Assembly (NCBI GenBank): GCA_963795935.1
Contig: CAWCJO010000029.1
Span: forward strand, 62,001-126,000
Length of the DNA: 64,000 nucleotides
DNA from: JAICMB01 sp963795935
Lineage (GTDB): Bacteria; Acidobacteriota; Terriglobia; Bryobacterales; Bryobacteraceae
Direction: 5' to 3'
The notes below the pieces were generated by a model that was not told the DNA's origin, searched no databases, and saw nothing but the letters and a program-made list of their open reading frames with translations. Position numbers and translations under genes: made by a program. Shown piece by piece: positions 27,530 through 37,036 of the stretch; the first letter of the stretch is position 1; the number at the start of each line of letters is the position of its first letter.

Positions 27530-28003
27530 CTAATCGATATAAGCGATGCAGTCGATCTGGAGGAGCTGGCCGGGGTGTCTGAACCCGGTCGCTCCAAAGT
27601 AGGAGCGCGCCGGTTTGGGGTCTTTAAAAAACGGGCTGTAGGCCTCGTTCATCGGCGCCCAGTTGCGCTCCGGGTCGACCAGCGCTACCTGCACCTTAAG
27701 AACATTGTCCATCGAGGTGCCGGCCTTCTCCAGCGCGGCTTTCATCATCTGAAGGGCGTCGGCGGTCTGTTCGCGAACATCGCCCGGCTTGGGACGCCGC
27801 TCCGGATACCAGCCTCCAATGCCGCCCAGAAACAGCAGGTGACCGGAGCGGATCGGTCCGCCCGCGGCCGCCTTCTTCGGACCCCACTCCGGCGCTTTCT
27901 CGGAAGCTTTGCTCTGAGCTTGCGCGGCGCCCCCGCCCGCCAGCAACAGGGCCGCCGCTTCCAAGGCCTTCCGCCGCGTCTTCGCTTCTTGTTCCCGATT
28001 CAT
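27530..28003 (-). CDS. Exported RidA/YjgF-family protein
   Basis: A 157-residue RidA-like protein with a Tat/Sec-type signal (MNREQEAKTRRKALEAAALLLAGG). The RidA core begins at SGHLLFLGGIGGWYPE and includes REQTADALQMMKAALEKAG and the DNVLKVQVALVD strand. The catalytic Arg of true RidA (in the C-terminal R-x-x-x motif) corresponds to KPARSYFGA. RidA removes reactive enamines/imines formed by PLP enzymes, so its presence next to two PLP ammonia-lyase-like proteins is sensible if they share the periplasm. The start at 28003 leaves a TATAGTGGG box 16 bases upstream. Convergent and stop-to-stop with copy 2 of the amidohydrolase (TAGCTA). Confidence 0.85.
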   Translation of the reverse strand: MNREQEAKTRRKALEAAALLLAGGGAAQAQSKASEKAPEWGPKKAAAGGPIRSGHLLFLGGIGGWYPERRPKPGDVREQTADALQMMKAALEKAGTSMDNVLKVQVALVDPERNWAPMNEAYSPFFKDPKPARSYFGATGFRHPGQLLQIDCIAYID

Positions 28004-28074
28004 GCCGTCCTTTGCGCCTCCCACTATAGAGGTATACTAATTTTCAACACCGTATGTTGCAAGGGGTAAAATTT

Positions 28075-31000
28075 ATGTCGCGTCCGCTTTCCGCACTCGC
28101 AGGACTTCTTTTCGCGTGCTCCATGTACGCGCAACTCGCTACAACCACCGCTTTGGTCGGCACCGTTACCGATACGACCGGTCAAACCGTCCCAGGCGCC
28201 AAGATCACGGCCGTGAATGAGGGCACCGGCGACACGTACACGGCAACCACGAACGACCAGGGTTATTACAATATTCAGTTCGTCCATGTCGGCACTTACA
28301 GTCTCACCGTTGAGAAGCCAGGCTTCGAGCGATCTCAGACCAAGAACGTCATTGTTGAAAATAACGCGACGGTTCGAAACGACGTCACGCTGGCGGTCGG
28401 CTCAGTTTCCCAATCGGTCACGATCGAGGCCACTGCGCCGGTGATCAAGACCGACGATGCCAGCGTCTCGGAGAACATCACGACTCGAGACGTGGCGAAT
28501 CTGCCTTTGAATGGCCGCGATCCCATGCACTTGGCGATTACCACCGCCGGCGTTATTCAAGGCCAGAAGGCCGCGAACGGCGTACCTCCGGGGGAAGACT
28601 TTATCGGCGCGGGCACTCGCGAAATCCAGAACGAAATGTCGCTGGACGGCATCAGCATCATGAACAACCTCATCACGACCACGCCATCGCGTCCGATGGT
28701 TGAGTCGATACAGGAGGTTCAGGTGCAGACCGGTACGTACTCGGCGCAGTACGGCGCTTATCTTGGCGTCCACATCAACATGATCACGAAGAGCGGCACG
28801 AACGATTATCATGGCGCGCTGCTGGAGTTTGTCCGCAACAACGTTTTCGATGCGCGGCCATATTTTCTGCCAGCCACATCGTCAAAGAGCCCGCTGCGTC
28901 AGAACCAATTCGGCTTTGAGTTCGATGGGCCCATCATCATCCCGAAACTCTACAATGGGAAAAATAAGACCTTCTTCATGGGCTCTTACGAGGGCCTTCG
29001 GCAGATCCGCGAGAGCGTCTCCCTGGCAACCGTCTTGACGCCGCAGATGTTCCAGGGCAATTTTTCGCAGTACGGCAAACCGATTACCAATCCGTTCACA
29101 GGCCAGGCGTTTGCTGGAAATATTGTTCCCGCCTCGCTGATTTCGCCGTACGCATTGGAGTTGCAAAAATATTACCCCACTCCGAATCTGCCCGGCATCA
29201 CCAACAACTACTCCGCCGTGCTGCCCAACAATAACAACACGGACCAAACCGTCGACCGGCTCGATCAGAACCTCGGTAACAGTGTCCGCGTCTTCTTCCG
29301 GTATCAGCGCCAGCAGATGAACTTATTGGTCGGCGCGGCTAACCCGACGAATACCACCACCACGCCTGTTTACCTGAGCAACTACGATATCGGCTACACT
29401 CACACGCTGACGCCGCATCTGGTAAACGACATGCGCTTTGGGCGCAACTACTATAACACCTCGACCGTGAATTATTTCCTGACGAGTGGCCTGACGACCG
29501 CCGGCGCGGATCTGGGCATCCCCGGCTTCAATGGAGACGTGGTAGGCAATAACCCGGGCCTGCCCGAATTCAACGTCAACGGATTCACGGGTTGGGGCGT
29601 TTCCGGAACCAACTGGTATCAGGACGATTCCACTTGGCAGGGTACAGAACAACTCAGTTGGAACAAGGGCAATCACAACATCATGGGCGGCTTTGAGTTG
29701 CGTAAACTGGAAACAGGCCGCTCCGCCACGAACAGCTCACGCGGGTTCTTCACCTTCTCCGGCCAATACTCGGGCTATGCTCCGGCAGATTTTCTCCTTG
29801 GTGTCCCGTCCAGTCTTCAGAGCTACGCCACTCAAGTCCGCGGCCTCGTTGCCCAGTGGCGCGACGGCTTCTTCGTGCTCGACAATTGGCAGGTCAATGC
29901 AAAACTGACTGTTAATTACGGAATCCGGTATGAATTGCCCACGGTTCCGTATACCGTCAACGGATATGGGACGGAGTTGAATGCGCAACAAACCGCGCTC
30001 GTACCCGCGAATCCGCCCGTACCGGGTTTCCAATTCACGTATCCCCAACACAAGGACTGGGCCCCGCGGCTCGGCTTCGCGTACCGGTTCAATGAAAAGA
30101 CCGTGGTCCGGGGAGGCGGGGGAATCTACTACAATCCGAACCAGACAAACAGTCAGACGTTCTTGAATACCAACCCGCCGTTTGCGAACTACTCGACCTA
30201 CACGGGAAATCCCACCACGCCCAACTTGTTCCTCTCCAACCCACTGGGAGGGCCAGCGAATCCTCCTCCGCCGGTGGCCAATATCATCACCGACGACTGG
30301 AACATGAAGACCCCGCGAATGAACCAATGGAGCCTTGGCGTGGAACGCGTTTTGTGGCGCAACGCCGGTCTGGAAGTGCAGTACCTCGGGTCGCACTCCT
30401 ATCATCTCGACCGCAGTTACTACAACAACACTCCTTATCTCCCCGGACCTGGTAGCGTTCAGTCCCGCCGGCCCAATCAGCTATTCGGCTCCATACGGAC
30501 GGTGGAGGATGACGAGATCGCAAATTATGAAGGACTGAGCGTCGTGCTGCGGCAGCGTTTCTCGAAGGGATTTCAGTTCCTGGCCAGCTATACCTGGTCG
30601 CACACGCTCGATGTTTCGACCGACTCAAACGGTGGCGGAGCGCCTATGATTCCATACGACTGGCGAGCCGATTACGGCAATTCCAACTGGGACCTCCGCC
30701 ACCGTTTCGTCGCCAGCTACGTTTGGGATATTCCCTTCTTCAAAGGGGCTAACGGGCTCCTGAGGAACGTGCTGGGCAATTGGGAAATCAACGGCATTAC
30801 CACGCTGCAAACCGGGTTCCCATTCAATGTCGGCTATGGCACCGACACCGCCAACACCAGCTCCGGTGGAACGAACCGGCCCAATCTCGTCGGACCGCCT
30901 TCGGACAACTGCGGCGACGGGCATTTGACCAACTGTATCGATCCCACCGCCTTCGCGATTCCACCTTTTTATTCTTACGGCAACGCAGGCCGCAATATTT

Positions 31001-31221
31001 TGTATGGCCCGCACCTGTTCACCACGGACTTGTCGCTGTTCAAGAATTTCCAGATTCACGAGCGCGCCCGGCTCGAAATACGCTTCGAAGCTTTCAACGT
31101 GACGAATTCGCCGGAGTTCAGCAACCCTAACGCGACCTTCGGAACGGCAGCTTTCGGATCGATCACTTCGACATCGATCGACAATCGTGAAATCCAACTC
31201 GGAGCCAAGTTCGTCTTCTAG
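28075..31221 (+). CDS. Oar-like TonB-dependent receptor with N-terminal carboxypeptidase-regulatory domain
   Basis: A ~1048-residue outer-membrane protein. Order: signal peptide (~1-21), a carboxypeptidase-regulatory-like beta-sandwich (~25-110: TALVGTVTDTTGQTVPGAKI), a plug domain (~120-230, with VANLPLNGRDPMHLAI), then a 22-strand-type beta-barrel rich in Tyr/Asn/Gly. It ends in IQLGAKFVF with a C-terminal Phe, as barrel proteins do. This group is greatly expanded in Acidobacteriota and is thought to import oligosaccharides or peptides. It sits amid the exported amidohydrolases, which probably process its cargo. The start with AAGGGG nine bases ahead was preferred over an ATG at 28054. Confidence 0.93.
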   Translation: MSRPLSALAGLLFACSMYAQLATTTALVGTVTDTTGQTVPGAKITAVNEGTGDTYTATTNDQGYYNIQFVHVGTYSLTVEKPGFERSQTKNVIVENNATVRNDVTLAVGSVSQSVTIEATAPVIKTDDASVSENITTRDVANLPLNGRDPMHLAITTAGVIQGQKAANGVPPGEDFIGAGTREIQNEMSLDGISIMNNLITTTPSRPMVESIQEVQVQTGTYSAQYGAYLGVHINMITKSGTNDYHGALLEFVRNNVFDARPYFLPATSSKSPLRQNQFGFEFDGPIIIPKLYNGKNKTFFMGSYEGLRQIRESVSLATVLTPQMFQGNFSQYGKPITNPFTGQAFAGNIVPASLISPYALELQKYYPTPNLPGITNNYSAVLPNNNNTDQTVDRLDQNLGNSVRVFFRYQRQQMNLLVGAANPTNTTTTPVYLSNYDIGYTHTLTPHLVNDMRFGRNYYNTSTVNYFLTSGLTTAGADLGIPGFNGDVVGNNPGLPEFNVNGFTGWGVSGTNWYQDDSTWQGTEQLSWNKGNHNIMGGFELRKLETGRSATNSSRGFFTFSGQYSGYAPADFLLGVPSSLQSYATQVRGLVAQWRDGFFVLDNWQVNAKLTVNYGIRYELPTVPYTVNGYGTELNAQQTALVPANPPVPGFQFTYPQHKDWAPRLGFAYRFNEKTVVRGGGGIYYNPNQTNSQTFLNTNPPFANYSTYTGNPTTPNLFLSNPLGGPANPPPPVANIITDDWNMKTPRMNQWSLGVERVLWRNAGLEVQYLGSHSYHLDRSYYNNTPYLPGPGSVQSRRPNQLFGSIRTVEDDEIANYEGLSVVLRQRFSKGFQFLASYTWSHTLDVSTDSNGGGAPMIPYDWRADYGNSNWDLRHRFVASYVWDIPFFKGANGLLRNVLGNWEINGITTLQTGFPFNVGYGTDTANTSSGGTNRPNLVGPPSDNCGDGHLTNCIDPTAFAIPPFYSYGNAGRNILYGPHLFTTDLSLFKNFQIHERARLEIRFEAFNVTNSPEFSNPNATFGTAAFGSITSTSIDNREIQLGAKFVF

Positions 31222-31233
31222 ATTTATCGCATC

Positions 31234-32481
31234 ATGAGAACCGCGTTCGTTCTATTCGCTCTTGCCGGCGCCCTCGGCGCGCAGCCTCGCTACGACTTAT
31301 TGCTGAAAGGCGGCCACGTTATCGATCCCAAGAACGGGATCGACGGCGCCATGGACGTTGCGATCGCGGGCGGTAAAATCGCCCGCGTCGCTCCGCATAT
31401 CGACGCTTCCGAAGCCCGGAAGACCGCCGATGTAACCGGCCTTTATGTCACGCCCGGACTGATCGACATCCACACTCACGTCTATATGTGGGCGAGCGGC
31501 AAGGGCGAGGGCGTGCAAGCCGACGCCTTCTCGTTCCGTAGCGGCATCACGACCATGGTCGATGCCGGATCGTCCGGCTGGAAGACCTTTCCCGATTTTC
31601 ACAGCCGTATCATCGCCAATTCGAAGACCCGCATTCTCGCTTTTCTGAACATCGTCGGCGCAGGCATGGGGACCGGCCATGAAGACGATCCGGCCGAGAT
31701 GGATGCTGAAGCCGCCGCCAAAATGGCCAAGGAAAATCCGGACATCATCGTCGGATTCAAGGCCGCTCATTATCGCGGACCCGGCTGGGAAGCCGAGGAG
31801 AACGCTGTCAAAGCCGGCAACCTGACTAATCTTCCCGTCATGGTCGATTTCGGCCAAATCAACCCCAAGCGCAACATCAACACGTTATTTCTCGACAAGC
31901 TCCGCCCCGGCGATATCTATACGCACTGTTTCTCGGGCCATCGCGACGAGCTGTTACCCGACGGAAAGCTCAATCCCGCGATGGAGGCCGGCCGCAAGCG
32001 CGGAATTATATTCGACATCGGTTTCGGCGGTGGCAGTTTCTACTGGTACGTCGCCGTGCCCGCTTACCAAGAGCATTTCTATCCCGATTCCATTTCGACG
32101 GACTTGCACACCGGTAGCATGAACGGGGGCATGAAGGACATCACCAACGTCATGTCGGAATTGCTAACCCTGGGATCGTCCGTGCCCGACGTGATCCGCA
32201 TGACCACATGGGACCCGGCGAAGGAGATCAAGCACCGGCAACTGGGAAATCTCGACGTCGGCTCGGACGCCGATGTGACAGTTCTGCGCGTGGACCACGG
32301 GAAATTCGGCTTCGTGGATTCCGCTGGCGCCCGCAACGACGGCACGCAACGCATCGCCTGTGAGATGACGATTCGCGCCGGGAAGGTTGCCTGGGATTTG
32401 AACGGCCGCGCCGCCCCGGACTGGCATCACTTCCCTTATAAGAAGACCTGGATTCAACCCAAGGTATCGGAAACGCCCTGA
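31234..32481 (+). CDS. Exported amidohydrolase/deacetylase (EF_0837-type), copy 3
   Basis: A 415-residue paralogue of the 25.3-kb amidohydrolase. Signal peptide MRTAFVLFALAGALGA, HTH (His80, His82), His in YTHCFSGH and the Asp in SISTDLHTGS are kept. The loop that reads GHG in copy 1 is GFG here (FDIGFGGGSFYW), losing one probable metal-binding His. The gene follows the receptor by 12 bases, so it is most likely in the same transcript and acts on what the receptor imports. The base composition at the third codon position looks like the receptor's and differs slightly from copies 1 and 2. Confidence 0.87.
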   Translation: MRTAFVLFALAGALGAQPRYDLLLKGGHVIDPKNGIDGAMDVAIAGGKIARVAPHIDASEARKTADVTGLYVTPGLIDIHTHVYMWASGKGEGVQADAFSFRSGITTMVDAGSSGWKTFPDFHSRIIANSKTRILAFLNIVGAGMGTGHEDDPAEMDAEAAAKMAKENPDIIVGFKAAHYRGPGWEAEENAVKAGNLTNLPVMVDFGQINPKRNINTLFLDKLRPGDIYTHCFSGHRDELLPDGKLNPAMEAGRKRGIIFDIGFGGGSFYWYVAVPAYQEHFYPDSISTDLHTGSMNGGMKDITNVMSELLTLGSSVPDVIRMTTWDPAKEIKHRQLGNLDVGSDADVTVLRVDHGKFGFVDSAGARNDGTQRIACEMTIRAGKVAWDLNGRAAPDWHHFPYKKTWIQPKVSETP

Positions 32482-32491
32482 AGCGGTCCTC

Positions 32492-34228
32492 TCACGTGAC
32501 GCGCGGGGCGCCATGACCCCACGTTTCCGGAGGCGCCAACTCGCGGCGCACAGGCGGACGATCCATGTTGCGCTTATCGGAGGTGAAGATGGCCTCGCCT
32601 TGCGATATCAGGTAATCCGCGGTGCGCGCCGCCAGCGCTTGAATCGTGAGCCCAGGATTGGCCGAGCCTTGCGTCGGCATGACGCTGCCATCGCAGACAA
32701 ACAGGTTGGGAATATCGTGCGCGCGGCCGAATTGGTCCACCACCGACGTGGCGGGATCGCTGCCCATGCGCGCCGCGCCGACCAGGTGCGCATAGCGCGC
32801 CTCTTGAACCACTTCCTGCGCGCCGGCCGCCCACATCACATCCTTGGTCTTGTTCTTTGCGAACTCGATCAGCTTCAGATCGTTTTCCTGAAGGTTGAAC
32901 GTCACCTTCGCCACCGGCAGCCCGAGCGAGTCTTTCTCGTCCGCCAGCGTCACGCGGTTCTCCTCATGTGGAAGAATCTCGCCGAGCACAGCGATCGCGG
33001 CCCAATGATTGTAGTCCATCATGACACGCCGCAGACCCCAGCCCCACGCGCCTTTCGCCTGCATCATTTGCTTGGCGAATGAGATCGGCAGCGGACCGAC
33101 GCTCTGAATCGCAAACCCCCGCACGAAATTGCGCTTCGGATCAGTTTCGTAGAATTCCTCTGTCATGCAGTGGGCCGGCGGAGCCTTATACATACGGATT
33201 AAACTCTCGAACCGCCCCAGCACCACGTTGCCCGCCTGGGCCATTAAGTATTTCCCAACCGTCCCACTCGAATTTGCCAGCCCCTTCTCAAATCCCGGGC
33301 AGGCCGAATTCAGAAGCAGACGCGGAGTCTCTATGGAGTATCCCGCGACGATAACGGCTTTCGCCTTCTGAAAATGTTCCTTCCCGTCATGGTCGAAATA
33401 CGTGACGCCGTCGACCCGCCTGTTCGGTCCCAGGTGAATGCGCGACACCATGCAATTGGCACGGATCTCCACGCCATTTCGGATCGCGTCCGGCACGTGC
33501 GTAATGAGCGTGCTCGCCTTCGCCCCGACCTTGCAGCCCTGTATGCAGAAGCCGCGGTAAATGCAATGCGGCCGGTCGCCATGCGAGCCTTCCAGAATCG
33601 CGACCGGCCCACCCGCGCTCACGCCGATGCCGAGCTTCGTGCATCCCCGGATCAATATGTCGCCCACCCCGCCCATCGGATGCGGACCATAGGCGTAGCC
33701 GTGGGGGTCGCCCCATGGAAAATAGGCCGGACCGGAGACCGGCATCTCCAGTTCCATCAGCTCGTAATACGGCTTCAGCTCTTCGTACGGCATGGGCCAA
33801 TCCACTGCCACGCCGTCTTCCGTGCGCAGTCGAAAATCGGAGGGATGCAGGCGCGGCGCAAAGGACGCCCAATGCACCGTGCTGCCACCGACGCCCTTGC
33901 CGCTGTTGTTGGCCCCCAGCGCCAAGGGATGTTTGCCGCCGGTGATGCGCTGGTCTTCCCAGTAAAGCTGGTGCGATCCCGCTTCGTCGCTCACCCAATC
34001 GCGCTCCGTATCCCAAAAAGGACCGGCATCGAATCCGATGACGCGAAAGCCCGCGCGCGACAGCCGTTGAGAGAGAACGCCTCCTCCCGCGCCGACGCCG
34101 ACGATAACGTAATCCACCTCTTCGCCCGGCGGAAAAGTCCGCATCGGCTTGGGAAGGCGCTGCATCGGACCGAGCCAGTGCGAATCGTCCTGGGGCGCTC
34201 CGAACTTCCCCAGCAAAGGCGACTTCAA
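32492..34228 (-). CDS. GMC-family oxidoreductase, large (FAD) subunit
   Basis: A 578-residue GMC oxidoreductase, similar to the flavoprotein subunit of membrane-bound gluconate/sorbosone dehydrogenases. The Rossmann motif DYVIVGVGAGGGVLSQRL lies at ~40; GGSTVHWASFAPRL, CIYRGFCIQGCKVGAKAST and the C-terminal GMC_oxred_C (PNLFVCDGSVMPTQGSANPG) follow. The TTG at 34226-34228 overlaps the subunit-3 stop (TTGA), which decides the start. It probably oxidises sugar alcohols or sugar acids, passing electrons to the membrane. Unlike bacterial three-subunit enzymes, no cytochrome c gene is adjacent. No clear signal peptide; export could be by partner hitch-hiking. Confidence 0.9.
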   Translation of the reverse strand: MKSPLLGKFGAPQDDSHWLGPMQRLPKPMRTFPPGEEVDYVIVGVGAGGGVLSQRLSRAGFRVIGFDAGPFWDTERDWVSDEAGSHQLYWEDQRITGGKHPLALGANNSGKGVGGSTVHWASFAPRLHPSDFRLRTEDGVAVDWPMPYEELKPYYELMELEMPVSGPAYFPWGDPHGYAYGPHPMGGVGDILIRGCTKLGIGVSAGGPVAILEGSHGDRPHCIYRGFCIQGCKVGAKASTLITHVPDAIRNGVEIRANCMVSRIHLGPNRRVDGVTYFDHDGKEHFQKAKAVIVAGYSIETPRLLLNSACPGFEKGLANSSGTVGKYLMAQAGNVVLGRFESLIRMYKAPPAHCMTEEFYETDPKRNFVRGFAIQSVGPLPISFAKQMMQAKGAWGWGLRRVMMDYNHWAAIAVLGEILPHEENRVTLADEKDSLGLPVAKVTFNLQENDLKLIEFAKNKTKDVMWAAGAQEVVQEARYAHLVGAARMGSDPATSVVDQFGRAHDIPNLFVCDGSVMPTQGSANPGLTIQALAARTADYLISQGEAIFTSDKRNMDRPPVRRELAPPETWGHGAPRVT

Positions 34229-34990
34229 TGCGTCCCCCCTTCGCCAGGCGTGCCAAAGTGGCTCTCTTCTCCAGCGATATATTCGTAAACGTCCGAAGCC
34301 GAATCGGGCGGAGCGGCCCACTCGTAGCGCTTCTCGTTGCGTTCCCACGGCTCTGGCAAGCCGCCTTCCAGCCGCATATACGCCCGCGGATACGCCGGAC
34401 CTCCGAATCCGATTTCGTCCCAAGCCCACGGATGCGCGTAGTACGCCTCCGCGCAATCCTGCACCAGCAACATCCAGAACCGATGCGCCGGCATTCGCTT
34501 CCAGGTCTCCGCGGCCCCCGCCGGCTTACAATCGTGCAGCGATTTCAAGATGAGGTCCTGCTCCAACGGTTCGATCTGGACGAAACTGCGCCCGTGCAGC
34601 TCATGCGCGATCTCGTCGATGGCGCGAATGCCGAGCCGGTAAGCTTCGCGATCGGGCGGCATATTTTCGAAGCGATAACCATCGTGACGGTCCTCATACA
34701 GCCGCTCGTCGATGCGCGGCACGATGGGGATACGATACGCGTCGTCGCGGTCGTCCTGCGGGAGCACGCGCTTGCAGATCGTCTCCATCAGCCGCGTTTC
34801 TTCAGCCGTGAAGAATCGAATCGAGCGGTACCCGCTCCACGCGACCGACGACTACCTCGCGCGTTTTCGCGTCCCAATATTTCTGCTGCGCGAGCGTGCT
34901 GAAACCGGGATAATACCCCGGCTGCGCCTTCAACTCGAGCGGCTTTCCGGAGCGCGCATCGAGCGGACGCGTATCGATCTTGGTTCTCAT
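34225..34990 (-). CDS. Gluconate 2-dehydrogenase subunit 3 family protein, apparent frame break near 34825
   Basis: Two adjacent minus-strand frames together make one family protein. The first (34990 to ~34826) begins MRTKIDTRPLDARSGKPLEL and includes PGYYPGFSTLAQQKYWDA and VVVGRVERVP. The second has SIRFFTAEETRLMETICKRVLPQDDRD through to the end. The N-terminal frame stops at 34802, and the second has no start codon before its first ATG at 34788. Removing one C near 34825 (GTA CCG C|TCG ATT CGA) joins them into a ~254-residue protein that matches the usual family length. Subunit 3 is required for export and maturation of the FAD subunit. Overlaps its neighbours by 4 bases on both sides. Confidence 0.8.
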
Positions 34991-35982
34991 TTTTCCCTCC
35001 GCAGCAAGCTTGTCAGCAAGCCCACGAATCCGCAGGCCGCGAACAATAGCGGCGCGAATACCGGCGGTCCGTAGAGCAAGTTATACAGCGGCTTCTTCAG
35101 CCCGCCGGGCCGCCGCAGGATCCCGCGCGTGTGGTAGAACCCTCCGATTCCGCCATTCACCATTGCGATGGTCGAAACCACCGGCAGCACGGTGTGCGCC
35201 ACGCGCTTGCTCCGTATCGCACCCGCGGCCGCCGCCATCAGCGCCGGAGCGACGATCAAAGGCGACGATTGCGCGATCTTATATTGAAAACCATTCTTAT
35301 AGTGCGAATAGAGCGCTTCGAAGCCGCTGAAAAATGCCGAAATGATGGTCGCCACCGCCATGTGTTTTTGAAATCGGCCCTCGCGCAGGTCCTGCTCCCA
35401 ACCAATCTGTTCGTGCTTCGCGCCCGGCAGCATTCTCACTGGATGATGCGGATTCGCCGCCTTCGGAAAACTGAACGCCGCCGCTTCCCCGCCCCGCCGC
35501 ATAAAGGCCGCGAGCAATCCCAGGTAAGCGCTGATGCAGAACAGCAGCGGCGCGAACAGCGGTGGACCCATGATGATATTCACCACCGGCAAACGCCATC
35601 CACCGGGCTTTCGCTGCACCCCTTTGATATGGAAATAGAACCCGATGAGGCCGTCGGCAAGCGTGATGGCGGAAACCGCCGGTAGAACGGTCTTCGCTGC
35701 CCGCCGGCTTGCGAACCCCCACAGCCCCGCCGCGCTCAGAGCGGCTCCGCAGAACAAAGGCGTGTACATCACGCGCCGGCTGAAGCTGCCGCGGTAATGC
35801 ATGTAGGCCACCTCGGCGGTCCCCAGAATGGAGGACAGTCCCGCGATCAGCGCCAGTCCGCGCTGAAATCTGCCTTCGCGGATCTCAAGATCCACTTCCG
35901 CTGCATCTTCTTCAAGTCGTTTGAGGAACTGTGTTGTATCGCTAAACACGGGCGCTGGTTCGTCCTCCGGTTGGACGCGCAA
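34987..35982 (-). CDS. Membrane protein of two tandem homologous halves
   Basis: A 331-residue integral membrane protein that I cannot assign to a named family. It consists of an internal duplication: residues ~36-165 (REGRFQRGLALIAGLSS ... MGPPLFAPLLFCISAYLGLL) and ~200-328 (REGRFQKHMAVATIISA ... YGPPVFAPLLFAACGFVGLL) align along their whole length. Shared features include KTVLPAVS / HTVLPVVS and FYFHIKGVQRKPGGW / FYHTRGILRRPGGL. Each half has about three to four helices. It heads the GMC dehydrogenase operon and overlaps subunit 3 by four bases, so it may be the membrane anchor or electron-transfer partner. No haem-type CxxCH is present. Confidence 0.75.
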   Translation of the reverse strand: MRVQPEDEPAPVFSDTTQFLKRLEEDAAEVDLEIREGRFQRGLALIAGLSSILGTAEVAYMHYRGSFSRRVMYTPLFCGAALSAAGLWGFASRRAAKTVLPAVSAITLADGLIGFYFHIKGVQRKPGGWRLPVVNIIMGPPLFAPLLFCISAYLGLLAAFMRRGGEAAAFSFPKAANPHHPVRMLPGAKHEQIGWEQDLREGRFQKHMAVATIISAFFSGFEALYSHYKNGFQYKIAQSSPLIVAPALMAAAAGAIRSKRVAHTVLPVVSTIAMVNGGIGGFYHTRGILRRPGGLKKPLYNLLYGPPVFAPLLFAACGFVGLLTSLLRREK

Positions 35983-36118
35983 AACGGCTGTTTTTTACAG
36001 CACCGAAATCGATTTGCGCATGCCGAACCGCCGTACTGAACGACGAACCAAGCTACCCTCCTCCCGTCGTTTCCCGGTTCGATATGCTGGATGATTCCGG
36101 GAGGCTTACGGTTTTATC

Positions 36119-37036
36119 ATGCCGATTCCTGACTACGAGACCGTCATGCTTCCCTTTCTGACGCTTCTATCGGACGGCCAAGTGCGCCACATGGGTGAAA
36201 TCACGAAGGCGCTTGAGAAACAGTTCCATCTCTCCCCAGAGGAGATTTCGCAGAGACTCCCCAGTGGTCAATCGACCGTGATGGGAAGCCGGACCGGCTG
36301 GGCGAGAACATATCTGAAAAAAGCGGGCCTGATCGAACCCGAATCGCGCGCGCGATACAGAATTACGGCCCGCGGTATGGAATTGCTGAAATCGAGACCA
36401 TCCAGAATCGACAGTCGACTCCTACGGCAGTTTCCAGAATTCCTGGAGTTTCTGAAACCGAAACCCGGTGAGAGCGTGCCGGAGGGATCGGCGATGGAAG
36501 AGCCTGCCGCAGGACACCAAACTCCTCTCGAAACCCTCGATAGCGCATATCGGCGGCTGCGACACGAGCTCTCGGACGAATTGCTCCAAACCGTAACAGT
36601 GTCATCGCCATCGTTCTTTGAGCGCCTTGTCCTGGATTTGCTCGTAAGGATGGGATACGGCGGTTCTCTTAAGGACGCCGGTGAAGCCGTTGGCCGGTCC
36701 GGCGACGACGGCGTAGACGGCATTATCAAGGAAGACCGCTTGGGACTGGACCAAGTTTACATCCAGGCTAAACGCTGGAGCGGCGCTGTAGGCAGGCCAG
36801 AGGTGCAATCTTTCGCTGGTAGCCTGGAAGGCCACCGCGCGAGAAAAGGCGTGTTCATCACGACTTCGCAGTTTACGAAAGACGCGCGCGAGTACGTAAA
36901 TCGAATTGAAAAGAAAATAGTTTTGATCGACGGCGAGCGGCTTGCCCAACTCATGATTGACTTCGGCGTAGGCGTGAGTGAGATCGAGCGATATGTCGTT
37001 CGGAAACTGGATAGGGATTATTTCGACGAGACCTGA
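36119..37036 (+). CDS. Mrr-type restriction endonuclease (type IV)
   Basis: A 305-residue Mrr-like protein. N-terminal winged-helix Mrr_N domain (~1-95; LPFLTLLSDGQVRHMGEI) and a C-terminal PD-(D/E)xK nuclease domain (~160-300). The catalytic core is intact: Glu168 region (FFERLVLDLLVRMGYGG), Asp200 in GDDGVDGII and the Gln-Ala-Lys at 216-218. Mrr enzymes cut methylated foreign DNA. A GGGAGG lies 14 bases ahead of the ATG, farther than ideal. It is a single gene with no methyltransferase partner, as expected for a type IV enzyme. Confidence 0.92.
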   Translation: MPIPDYETVMLPFLTLLSDGQVRHMGEITKALEKQFHLSPEEISQRLPSGQSTVMGSRTGWARTYLKKAGLIEPESRARYRITARGMELLKSRPSRIDSRLLRQFPEFLEFLKPKPGESVPEGSAMEEPAAGHQTPLETLDSAYRRLRHELSDELLQTVTVSSPSFFERLVLDLLVRMGYGGSLKDAGEAVGRSGDDGVDGIIKEDRLGLDQVYIQAKRWSGAVGRPEVQSFAGSLEGHRARKGVFITTSQFTKDAREYVNRIEKKIVLIDGERLAQLMIDFGVGVSEIERYVVRKLDRDYFDET

